A stretch of DNA of 10,376 bases from Planctomycetaceae bacterium (GTDB taxonomy: Bacteria; Planctomycetota; Planctomycetia; Pirellulales; Thermoguttaceae). The DNA lies in assembly GCA_031257725.1 (NCBI GenBank), contig JAIROD010000538.1, forward strand, positions 1 to 10,376. Reading direction: 5' to 3'. The notes under the pieces are model-generated. The model worked only from the letters and a program-made list of their open reading frames with translations. It did no database searches and was not told the origin of the DNA. The translations under genes were made by a program, and so were the position numbers. Position 1 is the stretch's first letter. Each line of letters starts with the position of its first letter. Positions 1-6,190 of this stretch are shown one piece after another.

Positions 1-297
1 CGCCCTGAAAGGGCAATACATACCAGCCCGCCGCATCGCGGCGGGTTCGATTGTCCAAGAAATCAACGCCCTGTAAGGGCAATAGATTCATTGAGAGTTG
101 AGAGCGGAGAGCGGAGAGTTGAAAGTTGAGAGTATGGCAAGCGGAAAGATGGACGTGTGGGTTGTAGAACCGCTTGCGACACTCTCCGCTATCAACTCTC
201 CACTCTCAACTAATCTACTGCCCTTTCAGGGCGTTGAGCGTGTTGACTGTTACCCGCCGCGTTGCGGCGGGCTGGCTTGTGTTGCCCTTTCAGGGCG
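1..297. repeat. Nested inverted repeat of REP-like modules
   Basis: The two halves are imperfect reverse complements. The left arm (1-92) reads: near-palindrome CGCCCTGAAAGGGCAA (1-16), hairpin CCCGCCGC/GCGGCGGG (27-45), and a second near-palindrome CGCCCTGTAAGGGCAA (67-82). The right arm mirrors this with a CCCTTTCAGGGCG copy (221-233), the hairpin (253-271) and TTGCCCTTTCAGGGCG (282-297). Between the arms lie purine-rich GAGAGTTGAG/CGGAGAGCGGA repeats (91-134), their pyrimidine counterpart (181-211), and an inner pair GCAAGCGG (137-144) and CCGCTTGC (170-177). Open frames across it follow the repeat and have no ribosome binding site, so I treat them as non-coding. Function is unknown; it could form a cruciform or a structured transcript. 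Confidence 0.8.
91..134. repeat. Purine-rich short tandem repeat (GAGAGTTGAG / CGGAGAGC units)
   Basis: The stretch is built almost only from GAGAGTTGA and GCGGAGA units and is almost free of C and T apart from fixed positions. Its inverse complement lies at 181-211. The 11-mer CGGAGAGCGGA (105-115) recurs exactly at 8600-8610, in the leader of a pilin-like gene. Confidence 0.6.
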
Positions 298-406
298 AAA
301 GAATGATTGTTACCATTGACCTCACCCACAAATGGAAAACGCTCCCAGTCGGCGAATAGATCATTTTTTTCGTTGTCGTCACGACGAGATTTTTGATACA
401 AATTGG

Positions 407-429
407 ACTCTTCGTACAGAAGAGTTTTG
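407..429 (+). terminator. Small hairpin with T-run, possible terminator or leader attenuator
   Basis: ACTCTTC (407-413) pairs perfectly with GAAGAGT (419-425) around a 5-base loop, followed by TTTG. It lies 47 bases before the next gene. It could end transcription from upstream, or sit in that gene's leader. The stem is short and the T-run weak. Confidence 0.3.
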
Positions 430-475
430 TAAAAAAGGCGTATTTCTATTACTATAAATACAAGGAGACCATTGT

Positions 476-1069
476 ATGTCAAACGAACAAAATCAGCACG
501 TTTCTATGCAAGAAAAGCAATCGTTAACACGAAGATTATTTCTTAAATGGGGAACCATAGGCGGTTTGACAGCTCTACCTCTTGGAGTGATTGCCTATCG
601 GAAATTAAAAGCAAATGGTTATGAATATCTCCTCAAAGGTCCTTTTCAATTGGAAAAGGACAGTTACTATTATTTTCAAAAAGAAGATTGGATAGGTGAT
701 TCAAATAATAAAGGTTATATTCCTTGTAATAATGCGTGTTTATGCATGGATAATTCAGATGAACCTATTCCACAAGTTACTCTTTGGGTAACATTTGAAG
801 TAAAAAAGGATGTTCCCGATACTTTTGGTGCGAACGTAACAATTTCAGCTGTGATAAAAAACAAGAGTGTTATTTCAGAATTGACACAATGGGATGCACC
901 TCACAAAAAATGGGTATTGAATCCAGAAAAAATGTATAATTCCCATTCTCCTGACAATAGTATGGTTCATCCCCTTCCTTTTGTCTCGACTTATTTCAAA
1001 TTTCCATTAAAATTACTACAGGAGATTGATCTTATTCGTTTCTATATTGAAGAATATAGTATCACTTGA
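476..1069 (+). CDS. Tat-signal-anchored hypothetical protein
   Basis: I do not recognise this 197-residue protein. Start choice is supported by AAGGAG at 462-467, 8 bases before the ATG. Residues 17-24 (LTRRLFLK) match the twin-arginine motif (S/T-R-R-x-F-L-K) with Arg19 and Arg20, and a hydrophobic stretch follows at about 27-41. There is no clear Ala-x-Ala cleavage site, so it may stay anchored facing the periplasm. The mature part has three clustered cysteines (C84, C88, C90) and then alternating hydrophobic and polar segments such as VTLWVTFEVKKD, suggesting a beta-rich fold. Use of Tat export could mean folding or cofactor binding before export, but no cofactor motif is evident. It stands alone, and a possible gene on the other strand ends 3 bases from its stop. 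The coding region is AT-rich like the next plus-strand gene. Confidence 0.75.
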   Translation: MSNEQNQHVSMQEKQSLTRRLFLKWGTIGGLTALPLGVIAYRKLKANGYEYLLKGPFQLEKDSYYYFQKEDWIGDSNNKGYIPCNNACLCMDNSDEPIPQVTLWVTFEVKKDVPDTFGANVTISAVIKNKSVISELTQWDAPHKKWVLNPEKMYNSHSPDNSMVHPLPFVSTYFKFPLKLLQEIDLIRFYIEEYSIT

Positions 1070-1071
1070 TT

Positions 1072-1419
1072 TTATATTCCCAATAAGAAGTTTTGAAAAA
1101 CGTCAAACTTTCCGGTATGCCCCAAATAAATTGTTGCGCCAAGATGCCCGATTTCCGTGCGGTTCGGACTGGTACTCCATGAAAGATAACCAAGCAATAA
1201 AACCTGAACAATAAGCAATAACACCATGATTGATAACGTAATACAGTGCAGTGATTGATTATTTTGTTCATTATCAATTGAAGTCATAAATTTTTTTGCC
1301 TTTACTGATTCACGTGATATTGTAACGTCAGAAACGATCACTATAATGAGAATAAAAACAAATCCGTCAACAGAACAATATTCGTTTTCTTCGCAACAAC
1401 AAGGTGTAAAAAGGAACAA
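1072..1419 (-). CDS. Possible small two-helix membrane protein (hypothetical)
   Basis: This 115-residue frame predicts two strongly hydrophobic segments, about residues 19-35 (GFVFILIIVIVSDV) and 59-79 (CITLSIMVLLLIVQVLLLG), separated by a charged loop. A soluble C-terminus contains GHLGATIYLGHTGKF. It follows a cysteine cluster near the start (TPCCCEE). Its stop lies 3 bases from the stop of the convergent plus-strand gene, a spacing typical of real convergent pairs. Against it, the start would be TTG, and there is no Shine-Dalgarno sequence before it or before the internal ATG at 1287, which would drop the first helix. No family is recognised. It may be real, a decayed gene, or chance. Confidence 0.35.
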   Translation of the reverse strand: MFLFTPCCCEENEYCSVDGFVFILIIVIVSDVTISRESVKAKKFMTSIDNEQNNQSLHCITLSIMVLLLIVQVLLLGYLSWSTSPNRTEIGHLGATIYLGHTGKFDVFQNFLLGI

Positions 1420-1439
1420 TTATTTTGAAGGGAATATAA

Positions 1440-1800
1440 TATCTACTTAACATTGGGAAATGTAATGGAGTTTGGGGTTTTAAGTTGCCCGAATGAAGAA
1501 CAAAACCGGTATCGGTAACAATCGATGGAATATCAAATCAAAATTAATGGAATTTTTATGTCATCTTAGATTCAAAGAACAAAAAGATTGATTTTTTCAT
1601 TTTTTTTTTATTCACGCTATCGGAAACCGATGATAAAAGGACATGTAATACGTAAAACTTATTTTTGGAAAAAGCAGATTATAATAAATAACACACAATA
1701 GATAATATCAACTTGTTTTTATTATCGTACATAAGATATTGGACATTTTGTAAATGCTCCCATAAAATCTGTATGAAACATCAAAATCAATATTCAAAGA
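1440..1800. other. AT-rich intergenic region, no gene seen
   Basis: About 360 bases without a credible reading frame. It contains long A and T runs and a short perfect palindrome ATCGGAAACCGAT (1619-1631). A TATAAT hexamer (1680-1685) lacks a well-spaced -35 box. It presumably holds the promoter of the gene starting at 1813, but I cannot place it. Confidence 0.5.
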
Positions 1801-1812
1801 GGGAGGTATTCA

Positions 1813-2916
1813 ATGCGATTGACTCTAATATGTATCGTTTTTTCCATGTGTTTTTTTATCGTTAACCTTGCCGCTACTGAAGATCAAGGACAGATGTTAG
1901 ATGACAAGGAACTCGAAAATACATTGAGGGAACTTGGTGCGAAATGGGATGCTCAGAGAACCGGTATTTTTACCGTGCAGATTAAATTTCGGCGAAGTTG
2001 TATTATTGGCGATAATATCAAAAAACTTTCCTCTCACAATATAGAAACAATCATGCTTGATGCAAGTCGCAAGCCTTCTGCGGAAGTTCTGGATTTTTTG
2101 ATAACTCAGATTGTTGATCAAGAGATTGTTGAGAAAAAAAAGAATGAGGAAGGGATAATTTATTATCCAATTATGCATCAACAATTGTTTCTGGAACAAG
2201 GACGTAAAAGAGAAGATAATGTTGATCTATGTTCTTCCATCATAGAATATAACGATATTTCCATCAAAAAAGATGATGCAAATCACTTGATCTATGTTGA
2301 ATTGCCTTCGGATTTTCCAATTTATTTTACTGGTCTATCTAATTTCCGAATAATCCCTAAAATGCCCAAAGTTATTACGTCGGACATGTTGTTTTTCAAT
2401 GGAGATTCGATAGTTGAAATTACCTCAAACCAATATAAAGCGCAAATCGACAAAGCAACAGGTTTGCTTCTACAAAGTAGTTTGGGAGTTTTTTTATCTG
2501 GATCCAATACAGAGATTAGTGAGCAACGTTTTCAACTAAACTTGTGTCTTGTAGGAAAAAATGATTGGTTTCCTACGACTTCAGTTTTATGTAAATATCA
2601 GAAAGGAGTCCTCGAATCCATTGATATCTATGATATTGAAAGCATTGAGATCAATGGGACTATTCCGGATAAAATATTTAAAATGAGCGCGGATGAAAGC
2701 CACATCATCATTGATCGACGCGACAAAACAAATGAAGCAGTAAGAAAAGTTAACGAAAAGATAGACGATGTGATACATTTTTTAGACTATCCCTTAGACT
2801 ATTCCAGTGTGCCGGTCAGAAATACACGACATTTGTCATTTATCATTGTAGTCAATGCCCTTGGTGTTCTAATTATATACCTGTTATGGTATTTTAATCA
2901 TAAAAGGTCACCTTGA
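1813..2916 (+). CDS. Signal-peptide protein with C-terminal membrane anchor, possible LolA-like region
   Basis: A 367-residue protein with a strong ribosome binding site GGGAGG (1801-1806), 6 bases before the ATG. Residues 1-20 (MRLTLICIVFSMCFFIVNLA) form a signal peptide. Residues 341-360 (LSFIIVVNALGVLIIYLLWY) form one transmembrane helix followed by NHKR, so the product is probably a type I membrane protein with a large periplasmic part and a few cytoplasmic residues. Residues 190-300 run as beta strands with a layout seen in LolA/LppX-type proteins: FNGDSIVEITSNQYKAQID, a TGLLLQSS turn, a DWFPTT segment, then INGTIPDKIFKMS and an IIIDRRD end. That resemblance is by eye only and the family stays uncertain. 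The N-terminal third is charged and unrecognised. A weak hairpin terminator candidate follows at 2967. Confidence 0.75.
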   Translation: MRLTLICIVFSMCFFIVNLAATEDQGQMLDDKELENTLRELGAKWDAQRTGIFTVQIKFRRSCIIGDNIKKLSSHNIETIMLDASRKPSAEVLDFLITQIVDQEIVEKKKNEEGIIYYPIMHQQLFLEQGRKREDNVDLCSSIIEYNDISIKKDDANHLIYVELPSDFPIYFTGLSNFRIIPKMPKVITSDMLFFNGDSIVEITSNQYKAQIDKATGLLLQSSLGVFLSGSNTEISEQRFQLNLCLVGKNDWFPTTSVLCKYQKGVLESIDIYDIESIEINGTIPDKIFKMSADESHIIIDRRDKTNEAVRKVNEKIDDVIHFLDYPLDYSSVPVRNTRHLSFIIVVNALGVLIIYLLWYFNHKRSP

Positions 2917-2966
2917 GTGTTATTTATATGTTTCAAAATTTAGTTTAACTTTATGTGAACTTCTAA

Positions 2967-2986
2967 AAAAAACATTCTTGTTTTTT
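2967..2986 (+). terminator. Candidate A/T-rich hairpin terminator
   Basis: AAAAAACA (2967-2974) pairs with TGTTTTTT (2979-2986) around TTCT, with the T-run inside the stem. It lies about 50 bases after the stop of the 1813-2916 gene. The pairing is almost all A-T, so stability is low. Confidence 0.3.
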
Positions 2987-3015
2987 GTTAAAACGATGTT
3001 ATAGTATTTTTGTTA

Positions 3016-3041
3016 TTTATTTTCAAAATTTATTTTCAAAA
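3016..3041. repeat. 13-bp tandem repeat, two copies
   Basis: TTTATTTTCAAAA occurs twice back to back (3016-3028 and 3029-3041), just before the nuclease remnant. It is probably a simple AT-rich duplication. Confidence 0.5.
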
Positions 3042-3059
3042 TTGATTTTACAAATTATT

Positions 3060-3275
3060 ATGACAAAACCGAAATAATCAGAAATTACTCCTCCTGACGA
3101 TTCGGAAAACCTGCCGGAATCAGTAGAAATGCGGGAAGTGCCGGAAGATCGTTTTTGCCGTAAAATGACAGAAAACGAAATAATCGCCGCCGATATTTTA
3201 CGTTATTATGTGGATTCCAGAATTACGAAAAATATTGATGTCAGCAATCTCGAACCGGCAAGAGGGAATCTCTAA
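3060..3275 (+). pseudogene. Remnant of an Rpn-family (PD-(D/E)XK, transposase_31/YhgA-like) nuclease, N-terminal fragment
   Basis: Reading from ATG 3060 gives MTKPK, then a TAA stop (3075-3077), then 65 further codons in the same frame to a TAA at 3273. The residues VPEDRFCRKMTENEIIAADI followed by LRYYVDSRI and IDVSNLEPARGNL match the N-terminal pattern of Rpn-type recombination-promoting nucleases: D-x-F-F/C-R-K, then AADFLRxYLP, then IDLSTLEL. Full proteins of this family run to roughly 300 residues; the nuclease core would lie further downstream and is absent here. A 48-residue product from the internal ATG 3129 is possible, but no ribosome binding site supports it. The sequence ends just before a REP-like palindrome. 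Family assignment is by recalled motif, not a search. Confidence 0.55.
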
Positions 3276-3295
3276 TAATTCAGAATTTATCGAAA

Positions 3296-3365
3296 GTTAA
3301 CGGTGTGGGCTTGCCCCGCGTTGTTAGGCTTAACCAAAAAACACGGGGTAAACCCCGTCGTTAAC
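3296..3365. repeat. REP-like double palindrome
   Basis: A 70-bp imperfect inverted repeat starts and ends with GTTAAC (3296-3301 and 3360-3365). Each half contains a palindrome of its own: GGGCTTGCCCC on the left and the perfect ACGGGG-TAAA-CCCCGT on the right. The two halves are diverged versions of one module in opposite orientation, as in paired REP or BIME elements. It is GC-rich against an AT-rich background and carries no gene. Confidence 0.65.
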
Positions 3366-3372
3366 TATTAAC

Positions 3373-3523
3373 TAGTTCCCGTTGATTTTACTTTTAAGAG
3401 TCAAATCATCTCTTTTGTTTTGGTTTAAAAATATTTTCAAATTCCATAACTTCTTATTATTAAATAAGTTAGTGCAATTAAATCTGTAACATCTCTTCAA
3501 AAACGTAAAATCAACAGGAACTA
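3373..3523. mobile_element. MITE-like element with ~28-bp terminal inverted repeats
   Basis: TAGTTCCCGTTGATTTTAC (3373-3391) is repeated in inverse complement at 3505-3523 with one mismatch, and the match continues inward to AAGAG/CTCTT with small gaps (to about 3400 and 3493). The 90-base interior is AT-rich and encodes nothing convincing. Size and structure fit a non-autonomous transposable element. I see no clear target-site duplication, since the flanks differ. The right end coincides with truncation of the helicase-like fragment. Confidence 0.55.
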
Positions 3524-3864
3524 CGTATTGCAGCATTGGTTTGTGGCAATTTGATTTTTTCACTATTTGTTTCGATTTTACTACCAAGCATCATATCAGC
3601 GGCATCATTACTACTGAGACTATCAAGGTCGAATACCATTTTTGTTCCGATAATATCCGCTTCATCGGCTGTGGCTGCATCAATGGTAACATTTCGATTA
3701 TTTAATGTTGCGACCGCAGCGGCAGGACTTGAAGCCAATGCCCGTAATAAAGCCAATGCCGACCACCAACGAACACGTTGATGATGTAATTTAAGTTTGG
3801 CTTCAATATGAAATTTTTCGGAAAGTTCCGTATGCAAAAATGGAAAAATAAATAGACAGTTACG
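3514..3864 (-). pseudogene. Fragment of a large SNF2/DEAD-type helicase protein
   Basis: The minus-strand frame is open from 3864 down to a TGA at 3511-3513. Its only start candidate is a TTG at 3837 without a ribosome binding site, so it does not look like a complete gene. The core VRWWSALALLRALASSPAAA followed by VATLNNR, and the later ATADEADIIGTKMVFDLD, resemble the region between or after the helicase domains in large (about 1000-residue) helicase-related proteins of the SNF2/DISARM-associated kind, where WWSALxLLRxLASSPAAAxxTL recurs. No Walker A or DExH box is present, so about 90 percent of such a protein is missing. The last codons (AIRSSC-stop) are read from the end of the MITE-like element, which marks the break. 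The identification rests on recalled family pattern. Confidence 0.5.
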
Positions 3865-3872
3865 CTATTTAT
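3844..3872 (-). terminator. Weak intrinsic terminator after the LamG/BNR gene
   Basis: On the minus strand ATAAATAG (3872-3865) pairs with CTATTTAT (3855-3848) around a 9-base loop and is followed by TTTT (3847-3844). It lies 16 bases past the stop of the gene ending at 3889. The stem is nearly all A-T. Confidence 0.4.
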
Positions 3873-3888
3873 CTATTTGAACATTGAT

Positions 3889-5991
3889 TTAATGTTGCTT
3901 CGGTTTTTGTGTATCAAATTCCATTTGACGCGGCAGTTCAAACACCTCTCCATTTTTATTGCAGAAATAGAGAGTCGATTCTGATTTCTTTCTTCCATGA
4001 CCGGAAGCCCAGAGAGCGTAAAAATCAGGATGAGCGTTAATTGGTCGGCGCGGATAACAATGATTCAATTCACTACCGGTTGTCAATTGCTTTTCCTTAT
4101 TCCATGTTGATCCGAAATCTTTACTCATCCACACGGCAATTTCACCACCGGTATTATAGGCTTGCGGTCCCGTTTCTGTTGTTCCGATTATTCGCCAAAC
4201 GTTATTTTCCTCAACATAAATCGAACCGAAATCATAATTGTTATCGGAATCGGTAACTGGATTGATTTTCCAATCCTTTCCAGTCCAGTAGGCGGTGTGC
4301 CAACGTCGCGGGTCATTTCTCGGTCCCGATTCGTAACCTTTACTCGTCAAATACAAAATAACCGGTTTGTCATCGTCATCAAAATTAACGTCCATAATAT
4401 AAACGTTTTGTTTTTCGCTATAATAATCATGAACCCGTGTATTGTTTTCGACTTCTTTAAGCGGAACAGTAACCGATTCACCCTGAACGTTTTTCCATGT
4501 TTTGCCGGAATCGTTGGTTTCCATATAATATAAATTGGAACGATAATTTAATCCAATTCGCCCTGATTGTTTATCGTTTGGATGAAAGTTGAACGAACTA
4601 CCGATTTTTCCGTTTTTTGAAACGCCGGTACTTTGATAATGTCCGTGCAAAATTCCCGCAAAGGGTCGCCATTCGCTCCACTCAATACCGTTGGAACTCG
4701 ACATCGAACAGAGTGTTCGCGAGGAAATTGCCGACGGATCATTCAGTATTCGCTTGTCGTAAGTCGTGAACATCGCGGCAAAACCTTGACCGGAAAGATA
4801 ATAAATTTGCAGATACGAAAAATTATTAAGCGGAACCGTTTGACCGTCTAAAATTTTCGTTGCTGAAATTCGTTCAAATTCTTTAATATCGTACGGTTTT
4901 TTACTTTTATGAATAAACGACGGTCTGCCGGTTCCGTGCGATGTTGAAAAAATCCAAAGATAACCCTGATCATCAATACTCATTACAGGATTGTCATGAG
5001 CGTCGTCTGTTCTTTTATCAAGAAGAATCGTTGGACGCGGAACGGTTCCCGTTTTGTGATCGAAATAGGAAACTTCGTGAAGTAACGTTTTTTCGGTTCC
5101 TTTTTCCGTTCCGCCGTAACAGAAAAATGTTTTACCGGCTTCCGGTGCATAAACGGCGAAAGGATAATGGTTTGCGGGATAAGTTCCGAGACCGCCGCTA
5201 TATTTGAACACATATTCATCTCTGGACGGTTGATTGTGATACCAGATACCGCGATAACCGTCATCTTTTACGTTCAATAATTCGACTGTTTGTGTCCGTG
5301 CGGATTGTTCGGTGCCGGAGGGGTTGAATAAAACTGCTTTTGGTGATCCTTTGACAATGTTCAACCATTCTGTTTCGGTTTTTCCGTCAGCATTCCATTC
5401 GGCGATCAGACCGTCGGAAACATTTTCACCATTGACAACTTTTTCAACTTCTTCCGCTGTCAACGGACGATTCCAAAAACGTACATTATCGAGTGAACCG
5501 TTTAATCCGCGTCCCGATTCCGGTGCAATACCAAGAAACAACGGCGAATGAAACGCATCACGTTTACACAATGCTTTTTTCGTTCCTTTTTTTACGCCAT
5601 TGAGATAAATGGTAATTGTTTCACCGTCGTAAGTTCCAAGATAATGCGTCCATTCATCCGGTTTCGGCAATGGAGCTGTCGCAAAATCGTAGGCATTACC
5701 GGGACTGCTATTCGCTTGAGGATTGTGTTCAACCAACATCCGCACATTTCCCTGATAGAGATAAAGTGTGAAATCATTACCCGGTTTTCCGAGCGAGGCA
5801 ATGATTTGCGAACCACTGTTTTTCGCAACACGAACCCATGCGGCAACAGAAAATGTTTTCGCAGACAATTGGAAATCGGAAACGGTATAACCGCTTTGTC
5901 CGTTAAACGGAACGCCGTTACCGCTTGGCGAAGTTGCCGAAAGCGGCGAAACGAACATGAAAAAAATCGAAACTAAAATCAAGTAACGCAT
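3889..5991 (-). CDS. Secreted LamG-domain plus BNR_4-repeat protein, probable carbohydrate-active protein
   Basis: A 700-residue exported protein. I chose ATG 5991 because AAGGAG (6002-5997) precedes it by 5 bases and a signal peptide begins there (MRYLILVSIFFMFVSPLSA, cleavage about residue 19). A longer frame to 6090 has neither. Residues about 25-200 form a LamG/concanavalin A-like domain (FSVAAWVRV, EWTHYLGTYDG, ITIYLNGV, GSLDNVRFWNRPLTAEEV). Residues about 240-690 look like a seven-bladed BNR_4 propeller: DDGYRGIWY, GGLGTYPANHYPFAVYAPE, AHDNPVMSIDDQGYLWIF, GHYQSTGVS, and Asp-box-like turns NDSGKTW (493-499) and DFGSTW (625-630). BNR_4 proteins include polysaccharide lyases of the ulvan-lyase type (PL24/PL25), where His and Tyr act in catalysis. 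His332, His352 and His451 are conserved-looking candidates, but activity is inferred. It follows two pilin-like genes but is separated from them by a terminator, so it is probably transcribed on its own. Confidence 0.85.
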   Translation of the reverse strand: MRYLILVSIFFMFVSPLSATSPSGNGVPFNGQSGYTVSDFQLSAKTFSVAAWVRVAKNSGSQIIASLGKPGNDFTLYLYQGNVRMLVEHNPQANSSPGNAYDFATAPLPKPDEWTHYLGTYDGETITIYLNGVKKGTKKALCKRDAFHSPLFLGIAPESGRGLNGSLDNVRFWNRPLTAEEVEKVVNGENVSDGLIAEWNADGKTETEWLNIVKGSPKAVLFNPSGTEQSARTQTVELLNVKDDGYRGIWYHNQPSRDEYVFKYSGGLGTYPANHYPFAVYAPEAGKTFFCYGGTEKGTEKTLLHEVSYFDHKTGTVPRPTILLDKRTDDAHDNPVMSIDDQGYLWIFSTSHGTGRPSFIHKSKKPYDIKEFERISATKILDGQTVPLNNFSYLQIYYLSGQGFAAMFTTYDKRILNDPSAISSRTLCSMSSSNGIEWSEWRPFAGILHGHYQSTGVSKNGKIGSSFNFHPNDKQSGRIGLNYRSNLYYMETNDSGKTWKNVQGESVTVPLKEVENNTRVHDYYSEKQNVYIMDVNFDDDDKPVILYLTSKGYESGPRNDPRRWHTAYWTGKDWKINPVTDSDNNYDFGSIYVEENNVWRIIGTTETGPQAYNTGGEIAVWMSKDFGSTWNKEKQLTTGSELNHCYPRRPINAHPDFYALWASGHGRKKSESTLYFCNKNGEVFELPRQMEFDTQKPKQH

Positions 5992-5996
5992 GGTTT

Positions 5997-6002
5997 CTCC
6001 TT
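5997..6002 (-). promoter_or_regulatory. Ribosome binding site that sets the LamG/BNR start
   Basis: AAGGAG read on the minus strand, 5 bases before ATG 5991. It decides between this start and an in-frame start 99 bases further upstream that lacks a signal peptide. Confidence 0.75.
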
Positions 6003-6158
6003 TGTAAGTGAGATGGTGAATGCAACAACGTGTCGATAACAATGGGAATGCTAAAAACAATATTTTGGTCGATTTTAGTCGATATCCCAAACAGGTTTTT
6101 AGAAGTTCATTCCCGTCATTCTAAAAATTTCGCAACATAGCGAAACGAATTATACACG

Positions 6159-6190
6159 AAAAACTAGGGCGGTGAAACCGTTTCACCGCC
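6159..6190 (-). terminator. Strong intrinsic terminator overlapping the pilin-like stop codon
   Basis: On the minus strand GGCGGTGAAA (6190-6181) pairs perfectly with TTTCACCGCC (6177-6168) around CGG, then CTAG and TTTTT (6163-6159). The ten-base-pair stem lies wholly inside the last codons of the upstream pilin-like gene (GGETVSPP), and the TAG stop sits between stem and T-run. Confidence 0.8.

Noticed and set aside
1..297. CRISPR array
   Set aside because: The repeats are inverted, unequally spaced and palindromic, there are no regular unique spacers, and no cas genes are in the window.
98..482. Reading frames on both strands across the inverted repeat (73, 61 and 90 residues)
   Set aside because: They translate repeat DNA, have no ribosome binding site, and their sequences mirror the hairpin modules and not a protein fold.
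1664..1690. Promoter upstream of the gene at 1813 (TTGGAA and TATAAT)
   Set aside because: The two hexamers are only 9 bases apart, far from the usual 16-18, and the region is AT-rich enough for chance matches.
3372..3587. 71-residue minus-strand frame over the MITE-like element
   Set aside because: It spans both terminal repeats, is lysine- and asparagine-rich as expected from AT-rich DNA, and shows no family features.
3844..3888. Possible tRNA or small RNA gene between the helicase fragment and the LamG/BNR gene
   Set aside because: No cloverleaf or conserved T-loop is visible; the only structure is the weak AT hairpin listed as a terminator.
4041..5976. Several plus-strand frames of 70-140 residues inside the LamG/BNR gene
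   Set aside because: They are antisense shadows of a gene with clear domains, signal peptide and ribosome binding site.
5992..6090. Longer N-terminus for the LamG/BNR protein starting at 6090
   Set aside because: No ribosome binding site there, and it would bury a good signal peptide that follows a strong AAGGAG at 5997-6002.
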